Positions 4,338-11,606 of a stretch of DNA of 11,606 nt are shown piece by piece (within the stretch, counting starts at the first letter, position 1; every line of letters starts with the position of its first letter). The position numbers were made by a program, and so were the translations under genes. The notes beneath the pieces are model-generated. The model made no database searches. It saw only the letters and a program-made list of their open reading frames with translations, and had not been told where the DNA came from. The DNA comes from Limisphaerales bacterium. Lineage in GTDB: Bacteria; Verrucomicrobiota; Verrucomicrobiae; Limisphaerales; UBA11358. The stretch spans positions 2,995 through 14,600 of the forward strand of contig PLZL01000020.1 in assembly GCA_003152145.1 (NCBI GenBank), written 5' to 3'.

Positions 4338-7300
4338 ATGGGCTGGAACAGAATCATGAGCAGCGAACATCAAAACGGGATTGTGACTGGCAACGGGACG
4401 CAAACGGAGCAGGCGCTCCGCGCCTCCGAACTTAGTTATCGCCGGCCCTTTGAGACGGCGGAGGATGGCATCCTGATTCTGGACGTTGACAAAAAAGTGA
4501 TTCGATGCAACATCCGCGACATCCCCGAGCGCAAGCGGGCGGAGGCGGTGCTCAGAGAGTCGGAGCAGCGGTTCGAGGCTTTGTTCGAAGGCGCACGTGA
4601 AGGCGTTTTCCAGAGCACACTTGGGGGCCAGTTTCGCTTGGCCAATCCTGCCCTGGCCAGGATGTTGGGCTATGCGTCCTCCCAGGAGTTGATCGCCGGC
4701 GTCACCGACATTGGGCGGCAACTGAATGTGGACACTGGGGTGCGGGCCGAATTCCAGCGGCGGATCACAGAGCGAGGCGAAGTGCAGGACTTCGAGTTCC
4801 AAGCCCGTCGCAAAGATGGCGCCACGATCTGGCTGTCAGAAAACGCCCATGCCGTCCGCGACGCAAGCGGCGCCGTGCTCTACTACGAAGGCATGCTCCA
4901 AGACATCACCGAACGCAAGCAGGCGGAGGAATTGCTACACCACGAACAGACATTGATGGCGACCCTGATGGGGAACATTCCTGACGGCGTTTACTTCAAG
5001 GATACGGCCAGTCGTTTTCTTCGAGTGAACAGCGCCCAGTCCCGGAAGTTTGGTCTGAGTGATCCGGCTCAAATCGTCGGCAAATCGGATGCGGATTTTT
5101 TCTCCGGGGAGCACGCGCGCCAGGCCTTGGCCGATGAGCAGGAGATCATCCGCACCGGCCGGCCGCTGCTGAATGTCGAAGAGAAGGAAACCTGGCCCGA
5201 CGGCACCGTTGGCTGGGTATTGACCACCAAATTGCCCATGCGCGACGCGGCGGGACGAATCATCGGCACCTGCGGAATCTCCCGCGACATCACCGGGCGC
5301 AAGCGGGCGGAGGAGGCGGTGCGGGAAAGCGAGCGCCGATTTCAAACGCTCGCGAATACCTCGCCGGTAGGCATTTTCCGGACGGATGCGCAGGGGCAGA
5401 CCACTTACGTCAATCCACGGTGGTGCCAGATCACCGGGCTGTCAGCGACGGATGCGTTGGGCGATAGATGGTTGCACGCGGTGCATCCGGAGGATCGGGA
5501 AAAGCTCGTCCAAGGCTGGCAGGCCGCCACCCAAGTGCAAAGCACCTCCAAAGCTGATTACCGCTTTGTGCATCCCGATGGGACCATTTCTTGGGTCATA
5601 GGCCAGGCTGTTCCCGAAAAAGACGATGCCGGCCGTATCGTCGGATACGTGGGCACCGTCACAGACATCACCGAGCGCAAGCAGATGGAATTAATTTCAA
5701 CCCGGCTGGCGGCAATCATCGAATTTTCGGACGATGCCATCATCGGAAAAGGTTTGGACGGCATCATCACCAGTTGGAATAAAGGCGCGGAAAAGATTTT
5801 TGGATTTTCCGCCGATGAAATGGTGGGCAACTCAATCATGCGGCTGATTCCAGCCGACCGGCCGGACGAGGAGAATCACATTTTGGAGAAGATCAATTGT
5901 GGCGAAAGTGTGGAGCACTTTGAGACGCTGCGACAAACCAAGGACGGACGGTTGATTGATATCTCGGTCACGGTATCACCAATCAAGGATGCCACCGGCA
6001 AGGTCGTCGGGGTGTCGAAAGTGGCGCGCGACATCACGGAGCGCAAGCAGATGGAGAGGGCGTTGCGGGAATCGCAGGCGTTTTATCATTCACTTGTGGA
6101 TCAACTGCCCGCCGGAATTTTTCGCAAAGACCCTGAAGGCCGCTATATGTTTGTCAGCCCCTGGTTCTGCCGGCTCAAAGGCATGAAGGCGGAGAAGTTT
6201 CTGGGCAAAACTGCCCAGGAAGTGGCCGGCAGCGAAGCGGCGCAACAGGACGCAACGGGGCGGGCCGTCAAATATGCCGCTCACGGCGAGGATCACCATC
6301 ACCTGATCATGCGAACCGGCAAACCCATCGAGCTGGTTGAAGAGTATGCGACTGCCGATGGCCAGAAGCAGTTCGTGCATGCCATAAAATTCCCCGTCAT
6401 TAATCCTGGAGGAAAGGTCAGCGGCACTCAGGGAATCCTGTTCGACATCACCGAGCGCAAGCGGGCGGAGGGGGCGTTGCGCTCGAGCGAGGAACGGTTT
6501 CGCATTGCCGCCGAAACCGCAAACGACGTGATCTATGAATGGGACCTGAAGCAAAGCGTGGAGTGGCTGGGCAAGATAGACGACCTGCTCGGCTATGAGC
6601 CGGGGGAGTTTCCGCGGACGATGAAAAGTTTTGCTGCGTCCGTGCATCCAGAGGACCTGGAGCGCACGATGGCTGCGATTCAGGCTCACTTGGACGGACG
6701 CGTGCCCTATGCCGTCGAGTATCGTGTTCGGCGAAAAGACGGAGTCTATCGGTGGTGGTCGGCGCGGGGCGCGGTCGCCCGGACGCCGGATGGAAAACCC
6801 ACCCGATGGATTGGCTCGATCACGGACTTCACCGAGCGCAAACAGGCGGAGGAGCGGTTGACCCAAGAGCATGACTTGAGCGAGGCGATCCTCAACAACA
6901 TCCCGGGCCTGTTCTACCTGATCACGGAGAAAGGCCGGTTCCTGCGCTGGAACCGTCAGCTCGAGACCGTCTCCGGCTACTCCGGCGAGGAAATCGCCCG
7001 GATGCACCCGTTGGACATCGTTCCCGCCGAGCACAAAGGACTTGTCGCGGAGCAAATCTTGCAGGTGTTCAAGACAGGCCGTAGCAAGGTCGAGGCGAAC
7101 CTCTTGACGAAGCAGGGCGAGCAACTGCCGTTTTATTTCACCGGCGGAACCGTCATCGTGGACGGCCAGCCGTGTCTGGCCGGGACGGGGATTGACATCA
7201 CCGAGCGCAAACAGGCGGAAGCGGCGGTGCGCGACAGCGAGGCGTTCCTGAACACCGTCATCGAAAACATTCCGCACATGATTTTCGTCAAGGACGCGAA

Positions 7301-9161
7301 GGAGCTTCGGTTCATGAAATTCAACAAGGCGGGACAAGAGCTGCTGGGATATTCACTGGCGGAGCTGGCCGGGAAGAACGATTACGATTTTGTTCCGAAA
7401 GAAATGGCCGACCACTTTACGGAGCAGGACCGGAAGGTGCTGCGCGGGCAGGAGGTTGTGGACATTCCGGAAGACAAGGTGCAAACCCGCGACAAGGGAG
7501 AGCGCATCCTGCACACCAAGAAAATCCCGATCTTCGACAAAGCCGGGCAATTACTCTACCTCCTGGGCATCTCAGAGGACATCACCGAGCGCAAGCAGGC
7601 GGAGGAAAAGTTGAAACTGTTCCGCTTGCTGATTGAACGCTCCAATGATGCCATCGAGGTCGTGGATTCGGCAACGGGGCGTTTTCTGGACGCGAACGAG
7701 AGCGGGTGCCGGGCACTGGGTTACACCCGCGACGAGCTGTTGTCGTTGACGGTGTTCGATTTGATGCCGGAGGTCAATCGTGCCTTGTTCGACGCCACCA
7801 ACGCGCAGATAAAAAGAGCGGGCCATGCCACGCTGGAAACCCTGCGCCGGCGCAAGGATGGCATGACGTATCCGGTGGAGGTGAGCCTGTCATCCGTCAC
7901 ACTCGACCGTGAGTATACGGTGGCGATCGTGCGCGACATCACCGAACGCCGGAAATTGGAGGCGCAATTCCGCCAGGCGCAAAAGATGGAGGCCATCGGC
8001 CAGTTGGCTGGCGGCGTGGCGCATGATTTCAACAACATACTGGGCGTCATCATCGGCTACGGCGATTTGATCGCGGAAGACCTTGAACCGGACAGTCCGC
8101 TGCGAAAATACGTCGAGGAGATCCGGCACGCGGCGGTGCGTGCCACCGGGTTGACGCAGCAACTGCTCGTCTTCAGCCGCAAAAAGAAGGTGCAACTTGT
8201 CGTGCTCGACCTCAATGACACGGTGAAAAACCTGGACAAAATGCTGCGGCGGCTCATTGGCGAGAACATTGAAATGATGGTTGTTCCCGGAAAAGAAATC
8301 GGACGCATCAAGGCCGACACCGGCTACATCGGGCAGGTGCTGATGAATCTGGCGGTCAATGCCCGCGATGCCATGCCCAACGGCGGCAAACTCACCATCG
8401 CCACCGATAATGTCACGCTCGATGAAAACTACACGCGCACACACACGGGCATCATTCCGGGCGACTACGTGATGCTCACCGTCAGCGACACGGGAACCGG
8501 CATGACCAAGGAAGTCAAAGCGCGCCTGTTTGAGGCGCTTTTCACAACGAAGCCCGCGGGCAAAGGCACCGGATTGGGCCTGGCGACCTGCCAGACCATC
8601 GTCCAACAATCCGGCGGCCACATTGACGTTGTCAGCGAGGTTGGCAAAGGCACGACCTTCAAGATTTATTTTCCGCGGGTTGACAAGCCGGTGGAAGTTG
8701 CGGCCGGAGCGGACCAGACCGGGCCGTTGCCACGCGGGACGGAAACCTTGTTGATTGTGGAAGACGAGCCTTCGGTGCGCCACCTGGCTTGGAAAGTGTT
8801 GGAGACTCTCGGCTACCATGTGTTGCGGGCGAACAACGGTCAGGATGCGTTGCAGATGGTCCGCGAACATAAAGGATCACCGATTCGTTTGGTGGTCACC
8901 GATGTCATCATGCCGCGGATGGGCGGCAAAGTGATGGCGGACTGGCTGAAAACAACTGATCCCGATCTCAAAGTCCTGTTCACTTCAGGCTACACGGATG
9001 ATGCCATTGCCAAACATGGCGTGCTGGAGCCGGGCATCGCGTTTTTGTCGAAACCATACACACCGGGGATCCTCGCCCGCAAAGTGCGCGCAATGCTCGA
9101 TAATGAAACTGACACCAGCATTCTTCTGAAACAATGCGTGACGGTCAATCAAAGCCAATGA
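4338..9161 (+). CDS. Cytoplasmic multi-PAS hybrid histidine kinase with REC domain
   Basis: A 1607-residue sensor kinase counted from ATG 4338 (GCGGGG seven bases upstream). TTG 4302 and ATG 4356 are other in-frame starts; the relic copy favours 4356. No signal peptide or membrane helix is visible, so it senses inside the cell. It has a shortened PAS (about 30-65), then nine full PAS/PAC units at about 74-189, 205-317, 332-443, 455-565, 580-704, 717-831, 848-955, 968-1081 and 1094-1202. The HisKA H-box GGVAHDFNNIL has the phospho-acceptor His at 1229. The HATPase has an N-box (MNLAVNARDAM, Asn 1337), G1 (DTGTGM) and G2 (GKGTGLGLA, about 1407). A C-terminal REC (1469-1590) has EDE, Asp 1522 in VTDVIMP and Lys 1572 in SKPY. 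All catalytic residues are present. With its own REC and no output domain, it probably passes phosphate to a separate regulator. It is coupled to the next gene by ATGA. Confidence 0.95.
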   Translation: MGWNRIMSSEHQNGIVTGNGTQTEQALRASELSYRRPFETAEDGILILDVDKKVIRCNIRDIPERKRAEAVLRESEQRFEALFEGAREGVFQSTLGGQFRLANPALARMLGYASSQELIAGVTDIGRQLNVDTGVRAEFQRRITERGEVQDFEFQARRKDGATIWLSENAHAVRDASGAVLYYEGMLQDITERKQAEELLHHEQTLMATLMGNIPDGVYFKDTASRFLRVNSAQSRKFGLSDPAQIVGKSDADFFSGEHARQALADEQEIIRTGRPLLNVEEKETWPDGTVGWVLTTKLPMRDAAGRIIGTCGISRDITGRKRAEEAVRESERRFQTLANTSPVGIFRTDAQGQTTYVNPRWCQITGLSATDALGDRWLHAVHPEDREKLVQGWQAATQVQSTSKADYRFVHPDGTISWVIGQAVPEKDDAGRIVGYVGTVTDITERKQMELISTRLAAIIEFSDDAIIGKGLDGIITSWNKGAEKIFGFSADEMVGNSIMRLIPADRPDEENHILEKINCGESVEHFETLRQTKDGRLIDISVTVSPIKDATGKVVGVSKVARDITERKQMERALRESQAFYHSLVDQLPAGIFRKDPEGRYMFVSPWFCRLKGMKAEKFLGKTAQEVAGSEAAQQDATGRAVKYAAHGEDHHHLIMRTGKPIELVEEYATADGQKQFVHAIKFPVINPGGKVSGTQGILFDITERKRAEGALRSSEERFRIAAETANDVIYEWDLKQSVEWLGKIDDLLGYEPGEFPRTMKSFAASVHPEDLERTMAAIQAHLDGRVPYAVEYRVRRKDGVYRWWSARGAVARTPDGKPTRWIGSITDFTERKQAEERLTQEHDLSEAILNNIPGLFYLITEKGRFLRWNRQLETVSGYSGEEIARMHPLDIVPAEHKGLVAEQILQVFKTGRSKVEANLLTKQGEQLPFYFTGGTVIVDGQPCLAGTGIDITERKQAEAAVRDSEAFLNTVIENIPHMIFVKDAKELRFMKFNKAGQELLGYSLAELAGKNDYDFVPKEMADHFTEQDRKVLRGQEVVDIPEDKVQTRDKGERILHTKKIPIFDKAGQLLYLLGISEDITERKQAEEKLKLFRLLIERSNDAIEVVDSATGRFLDANESGCRALGYTRDELLSLTVFDLMPEVNRALFDATNAQIKRAGHATLETLRRRKDGMTYPVEVSLSSVTLDREYTVAIVRDITERRKLEAQFRQAQKMEAIGQLAGGVAHDFNNILGVIIGYGDLIAEDLEPDSPLRKYVEEIRHAAVRATGLTQQLLVFSRKKKVQLVVLDLNDTVKNLDKMLRRLIGENIEMMVVPGKEIGRIKADTGYIGQVLMNLAVNARDAMPNGGKLTIATDNVTLDENYTRTHTGIIPGDYVMLTVSDTGTGMTKEVKARLFEALFTTKPAGKGTGLGLATCQTIVQQSGGHIDVVSEVGKGTTFKIYFPRVDKPVEVAAGADQTGPLPRGTETLLIVEDEPSVRHLAWKVLETLGYHVLRANNGQDALQMVREHKGSPIRLVVTDVIMPRMGGKVMADWLKTTDPDLKVLFTSGYTDDAIAKHGVLEPGIAFLSKPYTPGILARKVRAMLDNETDTSILLKQCVTVNQSQ
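4518..7961 (+). repeat. Ten PAS/PAC linker repeats (DITERKQAE) within the kinase
   Basis: The linker encoding DITERKQAE or a close variant starts at 4518, 4902, 5286, 5664, 6030, 6444, 6825, 7194, 7578 and 7935, at intervals of 357-414 bp. Many copies share GACATCACCGAGCGCAAGC at the DNA level. Such repeats can recombine and so change the number of PAS domains. The first copy reads DIPERKRAE and follows a PAS that lacks its middle, as expected after a deletion. Confidence 0.85.
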
Positions 9162-9298
9162 CCACGCCCAAGGCCAACCGACTAACGGCACGCGCGTGCG
9201 CGATGTGCCTGGCGGCGATCCACTGCCTTGCCGCGTCCGCCGCAGACACAAATCAACTTTCGAAATCCTTCGACGATTTGGAGAACTTGACGCTGTGA
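9158..9298 (+). CDS. Short exported peptide overlapping kinase and propeller sensor
   Basis: A 46-codon frame whose ATG overlaps the kinase stop (ATGA) and whose TGA overlaps the GTG of the next gene (GTGA). It begins MTTPKANRLTARACAMCLAA; residues about 13-29 look like a signal peptide ending near AASA-AD, leaving a mature part of about 17 residues, DTNQLSKSFDDLENLTL. No family is recognised; the ending faintly recalls the SLEDLMN-like N-termini of some TonB-dependent receptors, which is a weak inference. The DNA of its signal region (9204-9230) resembles that of the following gene (9356-9382), so it may be a relic 5' end. It may also serve only to couple translation. Confidence 0.5.
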   Translation: MTTPKANRLTARACAMCLAAIHCLAASAADTNQLSKSFDDLENLTL

Positions 9299-11606
9299 GC
9301 GCAAATACGCATCTGTCCCGGTCCCGATCCCCATTCCTCTGGGGCGCTCTCGTTTTGTGCCTCGCCGCGTCCCACTGCCTGGCGCTTGATCCGGAAAGAA
9401 CCATCTTCCAATACAATTGCAGGACGTGGACGCGCCAGAACGGCCTCCCGGCCGACGGCGTCAACGCCATCGCTCAAACCGCGGACGGCTACCTCTGGCT
9501 TGGAACTGCCGAGGGCCTGGTCTCGTTCGACGGCATCGAATTCAAATCGCGCGGCCTAAGCCACCTGCAAAGCCAAATCGTCACCAGCCTCTCCAGTTCC
9601 CGGGACGGCGGCCTTTGGATTGGCATGGAGCATGGCGCCTTCGCTTACTGCGACGGACAAAACATTACCAACCAAGGCCGGGAGGCATGGGGCGGCGTCA
9701 ACCTTGACCTTCATGCCATCTTGGAAACTCGCGACCATGCGTTGTGGCTGGGGGCGGAGACTCAACCGGCCAGACTGTCCAAGGAGCATCTCTTTCAAAC
9801 CATCGGCGACTACGACACCACCGCGCTCATGCAAGATTCCAAGGGCCGGGTCTGGATCGGCACCGCCCATCGCGGCCTTTTCTGGTGGGAAAACGGAGTT
9901 CTCACCCGGTTCCCCGACCACGCCTTTGATGACCAGGAAATCCGCGCCCTGGCCGAGGACAAAGACGGACAAATCTGGATTGGCACCGATTGGGGGCCGC
10001 TCTGCTACGATTCAAACTTTTTGAGGAAAGACTTCCCCTTCCTGTGGCATCCCATCTGCGCCCTCCTGGTGGATCGCGAAGGCACACTCTGGATGGGAAC
10101 CACCGGCGCGGGACTGTTCAAATACCAGAACGGCACGACCACATCGTTTCGCAGGCAGGACGGCCTGGCTGACGACAACGTCTCCGCGCTGGCCGAAGAT
10201 CAGGAGGGTAACCTCTGGATTGGCACCCGGGACGGTCTCAGCGAGTTCACCGACTTTAAAATCCCGACCTTTACCAAAACCGAAGGAGTTCCCGCCGGGA
10301 TCATCGCGGACGTCTCCGCCTCCCGCAACGGCGGCCTTTGGCTGGCCACCGGCCACGGCTTTACCTACTTCGACGGCAAAGGCAACAGTTCGACCACGCT
10401 CCTGGGACTGACCAATGAATACGTCAACAGAGTCTTCGAGGCAAAAAACGGAGACATCTACCTCATCAACGGTTACAAGGACATCGAGATTTTCCGCGGC
10501 ACCAACGTGCTCGCTCGCTACACCAACGAAGACTGGCCCTCCGCTTTTGGCGAAGATGACAACGGCGTGGTCGTCGGCATCAGAACAAACCTTTTCCGCG
10601 TTGGCACAAACTACTTTTCCCCCTTCCCATTCGCCGGCGGTCAGAGCCCGGAACTGGGCTGGATTTTCAACATTGCCCCCGGCCGCGACGGCTCCCTCTG
10701 GCTGGCCACCACTGCCGGCATTTGCCGCATCAAGGATGGCGTCTTCAAATTATGGTCCGTCCAGGATGGCCTGCCCGACGGCCGCACCGTATGGGTCGGC
10801 GAAGACAACGAGGGCGTTGTCTGGGCCGGCCTGGACAAAGGCATCGCCCGAATCAAGGACGGAAAAGTCACCACCGTCAATCGCGACCACGGCTTGTTCG
10901 ACAACATCATTTACTCCGCCATACCCGACAATCACGGCCGTCTCTGGGTGGATTCCAGCCGCGGTTTTTTCAGCCTCGACACCCGGAGCTTCGATGATTT
11001 CGCCAACGGCAAGACCGATCGTGTCACCTGCACCGATTTCACCGGACTTGACGGCGTCAAGAGTTCGGACCGGTTCCGGCAAAAAGAAACCGGCTGCAGG
11101 ACCCTCGACGGCCGCATCTGGTTCCCCACGGCCCAAGGCGTCGTCATGATTGATCCCGACCGCGTCAAAACCCAGGCCATTGCTCCGCGCATTTACATCC
11201 AGAGCACCCGCGCCGACGGAACGGAACTCAAGCCCGGCGAGAAAACCGCCCGTCCCGGCAAGGGCGACTTGGAATTCCAATACGCCGGCCTGAGCTACAT
11301 CGCCCCCCAGCGAATTCACTACCGCTACATGCTCCAGGGTTACAATAAAGAATGGGTGGACGCCGGCACGCGCCGCTCCGCTTTCTACACCAACCTCAAA
11401 CCCGGACAATATCGTTTCCTCGTCCAAGCATGCAATGAGGACGGCGTCTGGAGCGCCGCCTCGGCATCCGTTGATGTCGAACTGCTCCCTCACTTCTACC
11501 AGACCACGTGGTTCATTTCCCTTGCCGTTGCCGCCTTCATCGCCGCCCTCCTGGCAATCTACGTCTGGCGCCTCAAGCTCCTCACCGACAAACAGCGACA
11601 ATTGCA
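9295..11606 (+). CDS. Two-component regulator propeller / Y_Y_Y membrane sensor (partial at 3' end)
   Basis: The frame runs from GTG 9295 to the window end: 770 codons, no stop. GTG is chosen because it overlaps the previous stop (GTGA) and has GGAG at 9280-9283. Residues 1-30 are a signal peptide (CLAASHCLA-LD). Fourteen Reg_prop-type repeats follow, with cores such as GYLWLGT (about 64), GGLWIGM (104), GRVWIGT (184), GTLWMGT (262), GNLWIGT (304), GGLWLAT (345), GSLWLAT (465), GVVWAGL (506) and GRIWFPT (605), enough for two seven-blade propellers. A Y_Y_Y domain (about 648-725; FQYAGLSY, YRYMLQGYNKEW, NLKPGQYRFLVQA) leads to one membrane helix (738-756) and the start of a basic, coiled cytoplasmic part. 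In the family, ligands (often sugars) bind outside and a kinase lies inside. The kinase part is beyond the window and is inferred. Confidence 0.93.
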   Translation, partial: MSANTHLSRSRSPFLWGALVLCLAASHCLALDPERTIFQYNCRTWTRQNGLPADGVNAIAQTADGYLWLGTAEGLVSFDGIEFKSRGLSHLQSQIVTSLSSSRDGGLWIGMEHGAFAYCDGQNITNQGREAWGGVNLDLHAILETRDHALWLGAETQPARLSKEHLFQTIGDYDTTALMQDSKGRVWIGTAHRGLFWWENGVLTRFPDHAFDDQEIRALAEDKDGQIWIGTDWGPLCYDSNFLRKDFPFLWHPICALLVDREGTLWMGTTGAGLFKYQNGTTTSFRRQDGLADDNVSALAEDQEGNLWIGTRDGLSEFTDFKIPTFTKTEGVPAGIIADVSASRNGGLWLATGHGFTYFDGKGNSSTTLLGLTNEYVNRVFEAKNGDIYLINGYKDIEIFRGTNVLARYTNEDWPSAFGEDDNGVVVGIRTNLFRVGTNYFSPFPFAGGQSPELGWIFNIAPGRDGSLWLATTAGICRIKDGVFKLWSVQDGLPDGRTVWVGEDNEGVVWAGLDKGIARIKDGKVTTVNRDHGLFDNIIYSAIPDNHGRLWVDSSRGFFSLDTRSFDDFANGKTDRVTCTDFTGLDGVKSSDRFRQKETGCRTLDGRIWFPTAQGVVMIDPDRVKTQAIAPRIYIQSTRADGTELKPGEKTARPGKGDLEFQYAGLSYIAPQRIHYRYMLQGYNKEWVDAGTRRSAFYTNLKPGQYRFLVQACNEDGVWSAASASVDVELLPHFYQTTWFISLAVAAFIAALLAIYVWRLKLLTDKQRQL

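Noticed and set aside
6090..7337. Long open frame on the - strand (415 codons)
   Set aside because: It lies wholly inside the PAS kinase, whose domain motifs are continuous on the + strand. Its repeated FALGDV strings are just the reverse reading of the DITERK linkers.
4518..7961. Regularly spaced DNA repeats that could suggest a CRISPR-like array
   Set aside because: Spacing is 357-414 bp and every repeat is in frame, encoding the PAC linker DITERKQAE. These are protein-domain repeats.
7890..8870. Open frame on the - strand (326 codons)
   Set aside because: It is opposite the HisKA/HATPase part of the kinase, where all catalytic boxes are intact on the + strand. High third-position GC explains the open antisense frame.
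9187..9202. Palindrome GCACGCGCGTGC
   Set aside because: It lies inside the short peptide frame in alternating GC sequence, and no second copy was seen. It is probably chance.
10415..11149. Open frame of 244 codons on the + strand, and a 283-codon frame on the - strand at 10750-11601
   Set aside because: Both overlap the propeller repeats and Y_Y_Y domain, which continue unbroken in the frame starting at 9295. The + frame product is low-complexity (S, T, P, A).

Overview
The window reads as a chromosomal piece of a Verrucomicrobiota bacterium, most likely of the Pedosphaera/Limisphaerales type. The evidence for this is two DUF3494 (ice-binding-like) secreted proteins, one with a VPDTG-type exosortase sorting tail; a soluble histidine kinase with many PAS domains joined by DITERKQAE linkers; a two-component-regulator propeller/Y_Y_Y sensor; and palindromic intergenic repeats carrying the GACAGGC...GCCTGTC core. 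All convincing genes are on the + strand. The taxon is inferred from gene content and not proven.

Layout. Positions 1-34 may be the tail of an upstream gene. Position 52-1062 is a DUF3494 protein with a C-terminal beta domain. Position 1063-1655 is a long, partly AT-rich regulatory region with two 19-bp GTGTCGG...TTACAC sites, a possible sigma-54 promoter, and copy 1 of a recurring leader element. Position 1656-2555 is a second DUF3494 protein with the VPDTG anchor, followed by a very strong terminator and a second palindrome. Position 2675-3331 has no convincing gene but holds leader copies 2 and 3. Position 3332-3529 is a 65-residue, two-helix Thivi_2564-like membrane protein. Position 3530-4337 holds leader copy 4, a broken copy of the 5' end of the kinase gene, and then the damaged leader of the intact kinase. 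Position 4338-9161 is the kinase: a truncated PAS, nine full PAS domains, HisKA, HATPase and REC. Position 9158-9298 is a 46-residue exported peptide. Position 9295-11606 is a propeller/Y_Y_Y/transmembrane sensor that runs off the window. The last three genes overlap by ATGA and GTGA, so they form one translationally coupled unit.

How it may work together. The most interesting signal is a leader of about 100 bp with the core GGGTAAMACMCYRTA. It recurs four times in the same orientation. Two copies lie about 70-75 bp before the starts of the VPDTG-DUF3494 gene and the small membrane protein gene, one lies before the kinase relic, and one lies before no recognisable gene. This suggests that a surface protein, an envelope stress-type membrane protein and a large sensor kinase were, or are, in one regulon. 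The DUF3494/VPDTG gene also has an upstream arrangement that fits PEP-CTERM-type control: paired activator sites and a candidate -24/-12 promoter. These links are inferred from sequence comparison by eye, with no search or folding calculation behind them.
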